From NCBI GenBank assembly GCA_947044405.1, contig CAMRHE010000351.1, positions 1,549,001 through 1,613,000 of the forward strand: DNA of 64,000 nt. Direction: 5' to 3'. Numbering within the stretch: the stretch's first letter is position 1; every line of letters begins with the position of its first letter. This DNA comes from Leptodactylus fallax (taxonomy: Eukaryota > Chordata > Amphibia > Anura > Leptodactylidae). The notes beneath the pieces were generated by a model. The model did no database searches and had not been told where the DNA came from. It saw nothing but the letters and a program-made list of their open reading frames with translations. Position numbers and translations under genes: made by a program. Of this stretch, positions 1 to 11,078 are shown in pieces.

Positions 1-396
1 AGCTGCTGGGTCCTAGAGCACCAAGATCTGCCCTGCAGGGTTACTGCATTCCTCCTGTAACTGATACTAATGCATAGTTACAGGGGATATCAGCAGTAAA
101 AAAAAAAAGTGATTTTAAAATGCCCACCACAAGCCATGTATGACAATATGAGGGGCACAATGTATATAAAAAAATGAACTAAAAATACAAAAAGAAAAGT
201 AAAATAAAAAAATAATACCAATACCACGTGCACAACAAATTCTAGCCTGGGCAACGCAACGCTGTGTTACCTACATAAAAATTACGGTAATGGAAAGGGG
301 AAACTATTTTAACATTTTTTTAGTAATACTTTGTGTAAAAAAAAACAAAACATGAAAAATGTGAAAAATTTACACGTTTTCCCTACATTTTCCTGG

Positions 397-435
<39 letters not shown>

Positions 436-615
436 AAAAAAAGAAAAAACAAGCAAAAATAAAAATAACATAAAAATAAAATCGTATGTATGACTAAACA
501 AGATCTGAATGAAAAAAAAAAGTTATAGCCCTTAAAACTGCATGTAACAAAAAAACAAAACAAAAATGTGTCCAGTCCTGAACCAGGTAAAATGGCCCAG
601 TCCTGAAGTGGTTAA
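1..615. repeat. AT-rich dispersed repeat, right end at a TTAA
   Basis: This is an AT-rich, gene-free stretch. Its last 60 bases ('cagtcctgaagtgg' followed by TTAA at 612-615) resemble the right ends of the other long TTAA-flanked repeats in the window. A pure (AT)17 microsatellite lies at 399-432. The left end runs off or is unclear. Short open frames on the minus strand are Phe- and Tyr-rich translations of A-runs and are not considered coding. Confidence 0.45.
399..432. repeat. (AT)n microsatellite
   Basis: This is an uninterrupted AT dinucleotide run of about 17 units inside an AT-rich repeat. Confidence 0.95.
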
Positions 616-647
616 GCTAAATTATGTATTTTACCGAAGATGCTGCT

Positions 648-900
648 TTAAAGGGGTTGTCCAGAATTTGGGTTTGTATGACCTATCCTTAGGATAGGCA
701 ATAAATCTCTGATCGGTGGGGTGGCTGCCAAGCATCCCCCGCACCGATCAGCTTTACGAGGTCACTTGGTTCTGTGCCCTATTTAGTGTCTGGGCGGCAG
801 TACTGCATGACTTGACTTCAATGGGAGCTGAGCTGCAGTGGTTTTGCCTGGACATTATACAGGGACTGGAGCTATTTGCTTGTTTTATGATTGTATACCT
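648..900 (+). mobile_element. TTAA MITE fragment, left end only
   Basis: It begins with TTAA (648-651) followed by 'aggggttgtccag', the left terminus shared by many TTAA-flanked elements in this window. The internal 'cctatccttaggatagg' palindrome is also typical of that group. No matching right terminus ('ggacaacccctttaa') follows, so the copy is truncated. Family knowledge: TTAA duplication is the signature of piggyBac-type transposition. Confidence 0.6.
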
Positions 901-1889
901 TTTTTGCTTGTTTTGTGTTTTTCATCAGTTGAATATAACTTACTGCATTCCCACAAAGGTGATTTCTGCCCCAAAGTATTTTACTTGAAAATGCATAGGC
1001 TAATGCTGAAGGAGGGATCTAAAACCATTCTTCATTCCTCCATCATCAGACATTCAGTGTCAGTTTTTGTCCTGATTCTGCCTCCCATTGTTTTCAATAG
1101 GAGACATACTGTATATCGAATTAGAATGCTAAAAATATAATCTGTTTCAAATACAGAGTCCACAGCTTGAAACTCTGTGCTGATCATGCCCATTCATCCC
1201 TGGTATGATATTGTGGAGCACATTTAGCCCTTACTTTTGCCAATTCTTGTGCCATATGTGCGCCCCAACATCTGTGAACTGATTCGTTATGAGCCAGATT
1301 CGACCCAAATTTTCCAAATTGTTCAGTTTCCAACTAAAGTGAATACCTCGTGCTTCATCTTGGCTGAACTAAAATGGCCACCATAACATGCATTGCACAG
1401 TGAAAATATAGAGAAGACATGTTTCTGACTTTGGCTGGCTTCTGACATCACTTGAAAGCCCCTCTGCCAATAATGAATGGTAGGTGGAGACCTTACAGTG
1501 CTGGTGTCACAGACATAATATAAGTTTTTATCAGACACAGAAAAAGCCATTTTCAGATGTGATCAAACTAAGAGACACTTGTGCTATCAATATCTCTGCA
1601 TAATCCAAAGCAATAGCTCCATTTTCTAGAAAACACTAGAACTACAGAATATTAGGAGGAGGGCAAGTGGAAGGAAGTTTAGTTAAATTAAATCAATTAC
1701 AGGCAGATAAATCAGAGCGGTGGAGGGAGGGAGAATTTCTGCACTGTGCTCTGTGAGCCTGTGAATGCTACAGTTTGAACCCGAGTTCCATAAACTCTTT
1801 CTAATACAGTATCAGCTTGATCTGTGACTGTCCACAGAGTGTCTTACATTGTTTTTACTTACTAAAGTTAGTCCTGTTATTGAAAAATA
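901..1889. other. No recognised feature
   Basis: There are no repeats I can match elsewhere in the window and no credible coding region. Open frames of 75-100 codons occur by chance and show no domain motif. Confidence 0.5.
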
Positions 1890-2225
1890 TTTTGTTAAGG
1901 TTTTTTTTGGCAATAGTGTTTTTTAAATTAAATACATACAAAATGCTGTTCTAATGGCAAAAACACTGATGCAGCCTGTAGTAGTGTGAACAATCTTTGT
2001 TTGTTAAGGTTTGTTTTTTTGTCAACCAATACATACAAACTGCCATTGTAATGGCAAAACACTGACGCAGCCTGTGGTATTCTAAAAAATCTCGGCTAAG
2101 GTTTTTTTTTTTGTCTAAACAGCAAAAACACTGATTCAGCCTACAATAGTCTGAAAAATCTCAATTTGTTAACTTTTTTTGTGTTAACCAATAAATACAA
2201 ACTACCGTTGTGGTCTACCATTCCG
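1890..2225. repeat. Degenerate minisatellite, about 3.5 copies
   Basis: Successive units start near 1890, 2000, 2090 and 2160. Each carries 'gttaaggttttttt', an 'atacatacaaactgcc'-like segment, 'aaaacactgatgcagcct' and 'ctgaaaaatctc'. Unit length shrinks from about 110 to about 70 bases through internal deletions. Confidence 0.8.
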
Positions 2226-2862
2226 CTAGCTTTTAGCAAAATGAATCAGGCATTTACCTGTGATGATTTTCACACACCTCTGGCTGATGCCACTGCATAG
2301 ATCTGCCACTGTCTTCCAGTATCATATTACATTTACTGTATTGCTGATGCTGCCTGCAATTCCTAAACAGCTGGACATCATCTCTTGCTGCCCAGTCCAC
2401 CTCATGATTCCAAGTCATACTGCCAGTCATGTTACCACAGCTACCACCACTGCCGCCATTCAGCCAGACATGTCCTATGGCCTGGTCTATCACATTCTAC
2501 TATACCACACTGTTGTTGACATTAAAAAACCCAAAGGTTTCCATGTAAAAAAAACAGTGCCATTCCATGTTTCAGTGTCATGTCAATTTTTCATTACTTC
2601 AAAATAACAAGCCTATAGCACTTACTAGTCATCAAAAAGAGCTAATTTTTCTACAAAACCATTGCTCTTTACAATATAACAACAATGTGTGTCTAAAAAA
2701 CCACAGTAAAGCACCTTTTGCCCCCCAAAATGGTGATTTTTGGAGCATTTTAAATACATAAAAGTGTCAACGCAGTGTATGGTTAAACTGCTTACCATTC
2801 ATTTTTCCAAAGACATACATGTCACATAACTTTACATAACTGTGTTTGCCTTAGAGAGCTTG
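2226..2862. other. No recognised feature
   Basis: This is gene-free sequence. Overlapping open frames on both strands at 2254-2607 lack codon bias or motifs. The last about 40 bases (from 2838) recur upstream of the second 46-bp satellite array near 30503. Confidence 0.4.
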
Positions 2863-2863
2863 A

Positions 2864-3534
2864 AATTAGATAGATAGGATCCTAGGAGCCCTGACAGTGT
2901 TCTACACTATGTTTTATAGATAGGTTCCTAGGAGCCCTGACAGTGTTCTACACTATGTTTTATAGATAGGTTCCTAGGAGCCCTGACAGTGTTCTACACT
3001 ATGTTTTATAGATAGGTTCCTAGGAGCCCTGACAGTATTCTACACTATGTATTATAGATAGGTTCCTAGGAGCCCTGACAGTGTTTTACCCTATGTTTTA
3101 TAGATAGGTTCCTAAGAGCCCTGACAGTGTTCTACGCTATGTTTTATAGATAGGTTCCTAGGAGCCCTGACAGTGTTCTACGCTATGTTTTATAGATAGG
3201 TTCCTAGGAGCCCTGACAGTGTTCTACGTTATGTTTTATAGATAGGTTCCTAGGAGCCCTGACAGTGTTCTACACTATGTATTATAGATAGGTTCCTAGG
3301 AGCCCTGACAGTGTTCTACACTATGTTTTATAGATAGGTTCCTAGGAGCCCAAGAGTATCCTACACTATGTTTTATAGATAGGTTCCTAGGAGCCCTGAC
3401 AGTGTTCTACACTATGTTTCATAGATAGGTTCCTAGGAGCCTTGACAGTGTTCTACACTATGTTTTATAGATAGGTTCCTAGGAGCCCTGACAGTGTACT
3501 ACACTATGTTTTATAGATAGGTTCCTAGGAGCCC
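2864..3534. repeat. 46-bp satellite array, 15 units
   Basis: The anchor 'cctaggagcc' (or a one-base variant) recurs at 2881, 2927, 2973, 3019, 3065, 3111, 3157, 3203, 3249, 3295, 3341, 3386, 3432, 3478 and 3524, a 46-base period with one 45-base step. Each unit contains the palindrome CCTAGG and a 'ctatgttttatagatagg' segment. Units differ by only a few bases, so the array is fairly homogeneous. A second, seven-unit array of the same family lies at 30541-30865 and shares its left flank. Confidence 0.97.
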
Positions 3535-3569
3535 ACATATGAAGACAAACTATCAAAACTAAACGTATT

Positions 3570-5183
3570 TATTTTATTTTTCGCTTCACAGAGCCATATG
3601 AGGGTTATATGTTTGTGAAACAAATTGTACTTAATAATGGTACCATTTAATATTTCGAAAAATGTACGGGGAAGCTGGAAAAAAATTCAGAATGGGGTGG
3701 AATTGGAGAGAAAATGTGTTTGTGTGACTTTCTTTGGGGCTGTGTTTTTAGGGCATTCACTGTGCAGCTAAAATGACCTGTCATCTTTATTCTTTGGGTT
3801 GGTATGATTGCAAGGATACCAAATTTATATAGTTTTATTTACATTTTATCCCCTTAAAAAATCCAAAATTTTGCAAAATAAAAAAAAAATGTTGCCATAT
3901 TCTAACACCTGTAACTTTTTTATATTTCTGTGTACAGGGTTGCATAGGGTGTCTTTTTTTGTGGGACCAGAAGTGCTTTTTAATTATACTGTTTTGAAGA
4001 ATTTCTATTGCTTTAATCGCTTTTTATTCAAATTTATAAGTGAGGTGAAATAGCGAAAAAATGGCGGTTTGGCTCTTTTTATTTTATTTTCCGCTACGAC
4101 ATTCACCGAATGGGAAATTTTTTTTTTATACATTTTTAGATTAGAAATTGTCGGACACAGGCATACTCAATGTGTAGGTGTTTTACTTTTTTTTTTCTCT
4201 TATACACATGTGGACAAAATTGTTGGTACCCCTCGTTTAATGAAAGAAAAACCCACAATGGTCACAGAAATAACTTGAATCTGACAAAAGTAATAATATA
4301 TAAAAATTCTATGAAAATGAACCAATGAAAGTCAGACATTGCTTTTCAACCAGGCTTCAACGGAATTTTTTAAAAAAGAAAACTCATGAAACAGGCCTGG
4401 ACAGAAATGATGGTTCCCTTAACTTAATATTTTGTTGCACAACCTTTTGAGGCAATCCCTGCAATCAAACGATTCCTGTAACTGTCAATGAGACTTCTGC
4501 ACCTCTCAGCAGGTATTTTGGCCACTCCTCATGAGCAAACTGCTCCAGTTGTCTCGGGTTTGAAGGGTGCCTTTTCCAGACGGCATGTTTCAGCTCCTAA
4601 CAAAGATGCTCAGTAGGATTTAGGTCAGGGCTCATAGAAGGCCACTTCAGAATAGTCCAATGTTTTCCTCTTAGTCATCCATTCTTGGGTGTTTTTAGCT
4701 GTGTGTTTTGGGTCATTATCCTGTTGCAAGACCCATGACCTGCGACTGAGACCAAGCTTTCTGACACTGGGCAGCACATTTCTCTCTAGAATCCCTTGAT
4801 AGTCTTCAGATTTCATTGTACCCTGCACAGATTCAAGACACCCTGTGCCAGATGGGTCTTGAACCCTAGGGGGTCTGATCACTAATGTAATGCATAAAAA
4901 TGCTATTATATTGCAATGTATTGCAATATGCCAGTAGTTCTGCATAGAGTAGCCTGTTATAGAAGAAATGCTGAGACAGGCCTGGGAGCCTTCAATAGAA
5001 AACGGATCGCTGGCCCCAGATCTCAGTCCTCCCCAAAATGGTGGTGCCCATACTCCACTGGGAAAATCTCAGCTGACCGAGGCGCCAAGGAACTTAATGC
5101 TAGAAATCAGTGCTGAGCAGCCACCATATTTAAATACCCGTCATCCGCCATACTATTACAGTGGATGTCGGGAAGGGGTTAAC
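3570..5183. mobile_element. Long TTAA-family repeat interrupted by Tc1
   Basis: The sequence matches other long repeats in this window (32113-32658 and 33223-34277) in order: a 'gaagctggaa' block, an 'aattgtact..aatgg' block, then a 'gtgacacctgtaacttttttatattt'-like block. The right end reads 'gaaggggttaac' near 5183. A Tc1 remnant occupies 4205 to about 4857; repeat sequence ('gaaccctagggggtctgatc') resumes just after it. The left boundary abuts the satellite array and is not defined. Confidence 0.6.
4205..4857 (-). pseudogene. Tc1-like transposase remnant with one terminal repeat
   Basis: The element starts after TA at 4203-4204 with a terminus of the form 'cacatgtggacaaaattg' and reads as a Tc1-family transposon in reverse orientation. 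The minus strand encodes a Tc1-type catalytic segment containing [10 protein letters not shown]. Downstream, the conserved 'PDLNP' region and its terminal glutamate fall out of frame because of small indels near 4670 and 4615. Only one inverted repeat is present: the N-terminal half of the transposase and the second terminus are missing. The copy is therefore dead and was probably deleted together with part of the host repeat. Confidence 0.85.
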
Positions 5184-5462
5184 AAAGGTCTAAATATCTA
5201 CCCTTTTAACCACAATATACAGGGCTACTGATAGTAATGTAAAATGTTGATCCAGGAATCTGTCTGGCTGCCAGCAGGGGGCACAAAATAAGTTTTGGAA
5301 ATGCCCCAAATCTATCACACACTGATGGCCACTGTGGTAAATATGGCGCATCTTGTGGCTGCCTGGATACCTTGTGTAAATATTAAACAGAACTAGTAAA
5401 TCTGCCTCATTGTTCTTTTCCAGAAGTCATGAGAAGAATACGCAAATAATATAAATATTTAA

Positions 5463-6541
5463 CCTCTTCCCACTCTGCCCCATACAATTAAGTCTACCCC
5501 GTACACTTAACGCCATAATAGTATAGGGCTGTTCTGCAGCAAGCACAACTGTGCCTCCTATGTCTTTTCCATGTTTCGGCTGTATTATATAGATACTCCG
5601 AATCCAGCAGATTAACATCTAGATTCCATGATTAATATTGATCATGGTATTTGGTTGGTTAGGAGGGGGGAGCATCCTTCACTCCCGCGGTATCCAATGA
5701 TTAGATTGTGGGTTCTTTTCCTGTTACACCTAGGGAGTCTATGTACCATATATTGCAATACAGAAGTGTTGCAGTATATTGTGCAGGGGATCAAATGATC
5801 TTAGGTTCGAGTCCTCTTGTGGGACAGAAAAAAAAAGTGTAAAAAGTTTCTCAAAAAATAAATAATGTAAATAATAATAATAAAAAAATATTAGGTATTG
5901 TCACATGTGTATAAGTCTAGACAATTCATAAATTATTTTATTTATCCCACATGATGAACACCATAAAAAAGTACAGCAATGTGCTTTGTCCACCCCCCAC
6001 CCAAAAAAAGCAATAAAAAGTGATCAAAAAGTTGTACAGAACAGAAAATAATACCAATAAAAACTACAAATTGCCCCGCAAAAAAAGAGCCCTCAACAAG
6101 AAAGTAACATCAGAAGGAATGGACATCAGAATACAGCGCCCCAGGCAAATTGTTCATTTTTGCAAAACGGTATTTTACTTAGTAAAAGTGGTCAAACATA
6201 ATAAAACTAATATAAATATGGTATCTCTGTAAGCGTATTAAAAAGTTATCATGCCATATTTAATGCAGAGTGAACCCCATAGTAAAAAAATGCAAAAAAT
6301 AATGACAGAATTTCTCACTTTTTCACACATCCCCCCCCCCCAAAATGTTTATAAAAGTTAATCAAAACATTGTATGTACCCCAAAATGGTGGCAACAAAA
6401 AGTACAACTCATTGTACAATGAACAAGCCCTGGTGAAAGAAAAATAAAGTAGTTATGAATTTTGGAAGACAGATATGGAAAATATGAAAAAAAGTTATTA
6501 AGTGGTAATGAATATTTCCATGTCCATGTGTCACGAAAGGG
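5463..6541. mobile_element. Long TTAA-flanked non-autonomous element, about 1.08 kb
   Basis: It is flanked by TTAA at 5459-5462 and 6542-6545, with inverted ends ('cctcttcc..' and '..cgaaaggg'). The interior has poly(A/T)-rich segments and a block near 6230-6540 that recurs at about 14575-14880. There is no coding capacity. A match to the pol III B-box consensus (GGTTCGAGTCC) lies at 5804-5814, followed by an A run. Whether the TTAA is a true target duplication rests on the symmetry seen in the related copies. Confidence 0.6.
5804..5814 (+). promoter_or_regulatory. Pol III B-box-like motif
   Basis: GGTTCGAGTCC matches the tRNA T-loop/B-box consensus exactly. No clear A box at tRNA spacing and no cloverleaf could be drawn, so this is a motif match only, perhaps a relic of a tRNA-derived segment inside the repeat. 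Confidence 0.35.
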
Positions 6542-6545
6542 TTAA

Positions 6546-6929
6546 GAAAAAGGACTAGCAGTGTAGTAAGAAGTAAGACAAAGTGCTAAGACTGGGAGAG
6601 CTGCAGAGACATAGCTGTACTAAATAAATCATTACCTATCTCTTAAATCATTTGCACCACTAGAGGGCAGTAGAGGAGCATCTACTATATGAAGTTACTA
6701 AATAACCTGACCTACAGTACACACTGTATAAAAAAAACCATAGACCTATCATCAGGCAAAAAAAAATTATTTTCAGGTTATACAGATGTGGTCTGGAGCT
6801 CCACAGTATGTAAAGTGGCAACTATGACATATAATTTTAGTTATAGTTATAGTTATAGTATATTATGTAACAAATCCTAGTAGGAGTCTCTATAATATCC
6901 TATAGAAACCTGCCGCACAGTGTGGATCA
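6546..6929. other. Gene-free, small (TTATAG)n microsatellite
   Basis: A short hexamer repeat occurs around 6835-6860. Nothing else was recognised. Confidence 0.5.
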
Positions 6930-7600
6930 GTGGTTCCCAAACTTTTGGAAAGTGGGACCCCCTTCAAGCAAGACTTTCATTCGAGACCTTCCCTCTACCA
7001 TATTTAGTCTCATTTGAGAAAAAAAGTCAGCAATATTCAGCCTGTATTATGCTTCATCTGTATACCATTTCTGTTCTGCTTATTCCTCCTTTACACATGC
7101 ATATTATACACGCAGAGCTCTGCTACCTCCATGTCCCCCCCAATACAGCTCTGCTACCTCCATGTTCCCCCCCAGTACAGCTCTGCTACCTCCAAGTTCC
7201 CTACAGCTCTGCTGTCTCCATGTTCTCCACACCCACAAATAGCTGTATTACCTCCATGTTTTCCCCTCCACACACAACACTGCTGCCTACATGTTGTCCT
7301 TCCTATACACAGATGCCACCTCAATGCTCCACCTCTACATCCACAATTCTGCTACTTTCATGTTTCCATCCTGAATACAGCCTGCTCCTTCCATACTCTC
7401 ATCTCTGCTGCCTTCACATCCCCATACACTCAGCTCTGTTACATCCACATTTCCCTCCAAATACTCAGTTCTGCTACCTAAAAATTTCCCTACTATTACT
7501 CAGCTCTGCTACATCCAAATGCCTCCCAGAATGGAGAGGACATTCTTGTTCATTCCTAGAGGCTCCTGACATCATCCTTCCCTAATACTTATCACAGCTG
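6930..7600 (+). repeat. hAT-like terminus followed by degenerate tandem repeat
   Basis: 'cagtggttcccaaactttt' at 6930 resembles the terminal inverted repeat of many vertebrate hAT elements (family knowledge). No matching right terminus was found nearby. From about 7116 to 7530 a roughly 25-35 base motif ('agctctgctacctccatgtt') is repeated about a dozen times with strong drift. This gives two overlapping Cys/Ser/Pro-rich open frames of 155 and 221 codons, which I attribute to the repeat and not to a gene. Confidence 0.55.
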
Positions 7601-7779
7601 AGGGTTAGTTACAATTGTATCCATGGTCAGTAATTCTGTCCCTTTCCCAGTACGGACTCCTTACTGGTAATGTAGATTTATTGGTGCGCTTTACGTTGTA
7701 GATTTAGAGGACATTTTAGCCTCTGGATGTAAAGAAGAATGTTCCTAAAACAGTAGAAATTGCTAACAAGGATGTTGAA

Positions 7780-10541
7780 ATGCCCCTTGGACACTTTAGT
7801 AAAGGGAGAGTGGTAAGAGGAAAGGAGGGGGGCTGGCAATGTTTGTGAATAATAGATGGTGTAATCCTAGGCACATTGTGATTAAGGAGCAAACTTGCTG
7901 TAAGGACATTGAACTATTAGCTGTGAGCATGAGACCTTTCTACCTACCAAGGGAACTATCGCATGTCATCGTGATAGCTGCATATGTCCCCCCCTCTGCG
8001 AAAGCTGACGCTGCCTGCGAGGTCCTACAAGCCACGCTGAGCCAGTTACAGTTAAAACATCCCCAGGCCCTCTTTCTTCTGTCGGGTGATTTCAACCATG
8101 CCTCTCCATCATCCACACTGCCCAGTTTCACACAGTATGTAACCTGCCACACAAGAGACAACAAAACACTGGACTTGTTCTTTGCCAACGTGAGGGAGGC
8201 ATATAACTCATCAGCCCTACCGCCCCTGGGGAGATCGGTTCACAACCTAGTACATCTCCGACCTGTGTACAAGCCACTTGTACGTAGAGAACCAGCTGTC
8301 ACCCACACAGTGAGGATATGGTCCGAGGAGAGTGCTGAGGCTCTGAGGGATTGTTTTGACACAACCGCATGGGAAGTGCTGCAGGATTCGTATGGAGAAG
8401 ATATAGAAGGACTCACACACTGCATAACAGACTACATTAATTTTTGTGTGGACAACACAGTACCCACAAAAGTGGTGAGGTGCTTCTCCAACAACAAACC
8501 ATGGATTAACTCTGATATAAAAACACTACTTAAGGAGAAAAAGATGGCATTCAGGACAAGAGATAAGGAGGGGTTGAGGGAAGTACAAAAGGAGCTGAGG
8601 CATCAAATCAGGCAGGGAAAAGCCAGTTATAAAGAAAAAATGGAAAAGCAAATGGAAAGAAAAGACATAAGGGGGGTCTGGGAGGGGCTTAAGTCAATTT
8701 CGGGTCATAAACAGTCTGTCTGCCAGATTGAGGCAGATGTTAATTGGCTTAATGAACTAAACCTATTCTTCAACAGATTTGATCACACACCAGCTCCTCC
8801 CACCCCAGCATGTCCTTCAGCTCCCCCCACCACAATGACTTCTCCCCATGCGGCCACTTCCCAACAGACCAGTAAATCCAGAAATCCGTCTTTATCTGGC
8901 CACAGTCTGACCTTCACACGGGCCCAGGTGAGGAAGGAGATGAAAAAGATCAAGGCGAGGAAAGCCGCAGGGCCAGATGACATCAGTGCAAGGCTAATTA
9001 AGACTTGTGGGGACCAGCTGTGTGGTATAATTACATATATGTATAATATGAGCCTGAGGCAGGAAATAGTCCCTGAATTATGGAAATCTTCTTGTGTGGT
9101 ACCAGTTCCAAAGAAACCTCACCCTATGGACCTCAACGACTACAGACCTGTAGCACTGACATCCCACCTGATGAAGATCTTGGAGAGATTGGTTCTCACA
9201 CATCTCCGCCCTCTAGTGAGCCCCGCTATGGACCCCCTCCAGTTTGCTTATCGGCCGGGCATTGGGGTAGATGATGCCATCATCCATCTTCTGCACAGGG
9301 CTCTGTCTCACCTGGAGAAACCAGGGAACACAGTGAGAATAATGTTCTTTGACTTCTCCAGTGCTTTTAACACCATACAGCCCAGGTTATTGAGGGACAA
9401 GCTGGGCCTTGCTGGAGTGGACCACCACCTCTCCAACTGGATCCTATACTACCTCACAAATCGACCTCAATACGTGAGAGCCCAAGACTGTGTGTCAGGT
9501 ACCGTGATCTGTAATACGGGGGCACCTCAGGGTACGGTTCTCGCCCCTTTCCTCTTCACACTGTACACTGCAGATTTTAGGTGCAACTCATCCAGCTGCT
9601 ACCTACAGAAGTATTCTGACGACTCTGCAATAGTAGGCCTCATCACAGATGATGATGACAGGGAGTACAGAGAACTGAACCAGGATTTTGTGGACTGGTG
9701 CCACCAGAACCACCTGAAGATTAACGCGGGGAAGACCAAGGAGATGGTGGTGGACTTCCGCAAAGGCAGAAGCCCTCCTAAACCAGTGGACATCCTGGGG
9801 ACGGGCATCGAGATTGTGAACACCTATAAGTACCTGGGTTTGCTCCTTAATAATAAGCTGGACTGGGCAGATCATATGGAGGCCCTGTACAGGAAGGGCC
9901 ACAGCAGGCTCTACCTGCTTAGGAAGCTGAGAGCCTTTGGAATCCGGGGGTCACTTCTTAGAACTTTCTTCAACTCGGTAGTGGCATCAGCCATCTTCTT
10001 TGGAGTGGCCTGCTGGGGGAGCAGTATATCAACCAGGGACAGAAATAAACTTGACAAGCTGATTAGAAGGGCCAGCTCTGTCCTGGGGAGCCCACTGGAC
10101 CCAGTGCAGGTGGTGGGTGACAGAAGGATACTGTCCGTGGTGAGCTCCATGCGGGAGAATAACTCCCATCCCATGCATGAGACTGTGATTGCGCTGGGCA
10201 GTACTGTCAGTGACCGACTGCTCCACCCTAGGTGTGAGAAGGAGCGCTATCGGAAGTCTTTCCTCCCCACCGCGGTTAGGCTGTACAACCAACACCGACC
10301 TAAGCGGAGATCATTACACACAGAGAACTGAAATATCTCTCTGCCTGTTATATCCCCCCCCCCCCCTCTGCTACGTCCTATCTGTCTGTGTGCTATTAAT
10401 GTAATGCCTCTCACCTTGGAACATTCCTGTACATGTTGTATTTGTATTTGTATCTGCTTATCTTATCTTATCTTTGCTGCTGTAACACACTGAATTTCCC
10501 CATTGTGGGACTATTAAAGGACTATTATTATTATTATTATT
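7780..10541 (+). mobile_element. 5'-truncated CR1/L2-type LINE copy
   Basis: The copy comprises the ORF2 coding region, a short 3' untranslated region (10332-10522) containing 'gaatttccccattgtgg', and a terminal (ATT)n repeat at about 10523-10541. A short simple-repeat 3' end in place of poly(A) is typical of CR1/L2 LINEs. The 5' break lies near 7780. No target-site duplication was identified. Confidence 0.85.
7839..10331 (+). CDS. CR1/L2-clade LINE ORF2, 5'-truncated, 830 codons
   Basis: This is the endonuclease and reverse transcriptase protein of a non-LTR retrotransposon. The first about 140 residues are the C-terminal part of an APE-type endonuclease with the conserved SGDFN motif (residues 82-86). 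The motif normally read as SDH is S-V-H at 133-135, so the catalytic Asp is lost through one base (codon at 8238). Reverse transcriptase follows: 'KARKAAGPD' near 385, 'FFDFSSAFNTIQP' near 505, 'GAPQGTVLAP' near 565, and the catalytic box as YSDD at 592-595, keeping both Asp. A 'NHLKIN..KTKEMVVDFR' thumb segment and the usual C-terminal region end the frame. Coding homology appears to continue upstream of the ATG to about 7780, so this ATG is probably internal and the element is 5'-truncated. The long intact RT frame suggests moderate age. CR1/L2 (Maui-like) is my assignment from motif style; Rex1 is less likely. Confidence 0.92.
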   Translation: MFVNNRWCNPRHIVIKEQTCCKDIELLAVSMRPFYLPRELSHVIVIAAYVPPSAKADAACEVLQATLSQLQLKHPQALFLLSGDFNHASPSSTLPSFTQYVTCHTRDNKTLDLFFANVREAYNSSALPPLGRSVHNLVHLRPVYKPLVRREPAVTHTVRIWSEESAEALRDCFDTTAWEVLQDSYGEDIEGLTHCITDYINFCVDNTVPTKVVRCFSNNKPWINSDIKTLLKEKKMAFRTRDKEGLREVQKELRHQIRQGKASYKEKMEKQMERKDIRGVWEGLKSISGHKQSVCQIEADVNWLNELNLFFNRFDHTPAPPTPACPSAPPTTMTSPHAATSQQTSKSRNPSLSGHSLTFTRAQVRKEMKKIKARKAAGPDDISARLIKTCGDQLCGIITYMYNMSLRQEIVPELWKSSCVVPVPKKPHPMDLNDYRPVALTSHLMKILERLVLTHLRPLVSPAMDPLQFAYRPGIGVDDAIIHLLHRALSHLEKPGNTVRIMFFDFSSAFNTIQPRLLRDKLGLAGVDHHLSNWILYYLTNRPQYVRAQDCVSGTVICNTGAPQGTVLAPFLFTLYTADFRCNSSSCYLQKYSDDSAIVGLITDDDDREYRELNQDFVDWCHQNHLKINAGKTKEMVVDFRKGRSPPKPVDILGTGIEIVNTYKYLGLLLNNKLDWADHMEALYRKGHSRLYLLRKLRAFGIRGSLLRTFFNSVVASAIFFGVACWGSSISTRDRNKLDKLIRRASSVLGSPLDPVQVVGDRRILSVVSSMRENNSHPMHETVIALGSTVSDRLLHPRCEKERYRKSFLPTAVRLYNQHRPKRRSLHTEN

Positions 10542-10544
10542 AAA

Positions 10545-11076
10545 CACACTATAGCATGTTTTATATTGTAGTACCTACATCAGCCCTCTAGAGGGCAATG
10601 TTTCTCCAGTTTTATTACACCATCGAACAATTTTTAGAAAACTTTTTAAAACACACTTTAATTTGTTTTGCCCACATCAATTTTCAGAATGTGTCCCCAC
10701 CGCTGTGCACAGCTCCTGCCGAGGCATATTGGACATTAAAGTGACATTTTATTATTGCAGCATTAATTACAGGACACTAGATGGTTATGTAAAACCGGGG
10801 ACTGTGCAGGATTTAGTAATAGAGCATTTAGGTGTGCTATATAACTGGATATTCAGGTGCTTGTCGTGAATGAATCCGTATATTCTTTATTAAAATCATA
10901 TCTGCTACTCTACAGACCCATCAACTTTCATTGATGTGATACATCTGTGAAATAAAAGGACGGACTTCTGGTAATTGTTTTGCAGACCTAAGTTCGACAA
11001 AAATACATGGTTGTCTGAATGATCACATTGAAACAAATGGGTATGTATGTCATCCGTGTAACATGCAAATGCCACA
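10545..11076. other. Gene-free, possibly unique sequence
   Basis: No window-internal repeat match was found. The segment 10740-10900 is moderately AT-rich and non-repetitive. There is no coding evidence: the 68-codon open frame has no motif. Confidence 0.4.
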
Positions 11077-11078
11077 TA

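Noticed and set aside
2864..3534. CRISPR-like array of regular repeats
   Set aside because: The 46-bp units are contiguous with no unique spacers, and the setting is a vertebrate genome. It is a satellite.
5740..5830. tRNA gene suggested by GGTTCGAGTCC
   Set aside because: No acceptor stem or D-arm could be paired, and no A box at the proper distance.
6920..7585. A 221-codon and a 155-codon Cys/Pro-rich open frame that could pass for a secreted protein
   Set aside because: Both are translations of a degenerate tandem repeat in two frames. Neither has a signal peptide with a credible mature domain.
10523..10541. Independent (ATT)n microsatellite
   Set aside because: It is the 3' simple-repeat tail of the LINE, not a separate feature.
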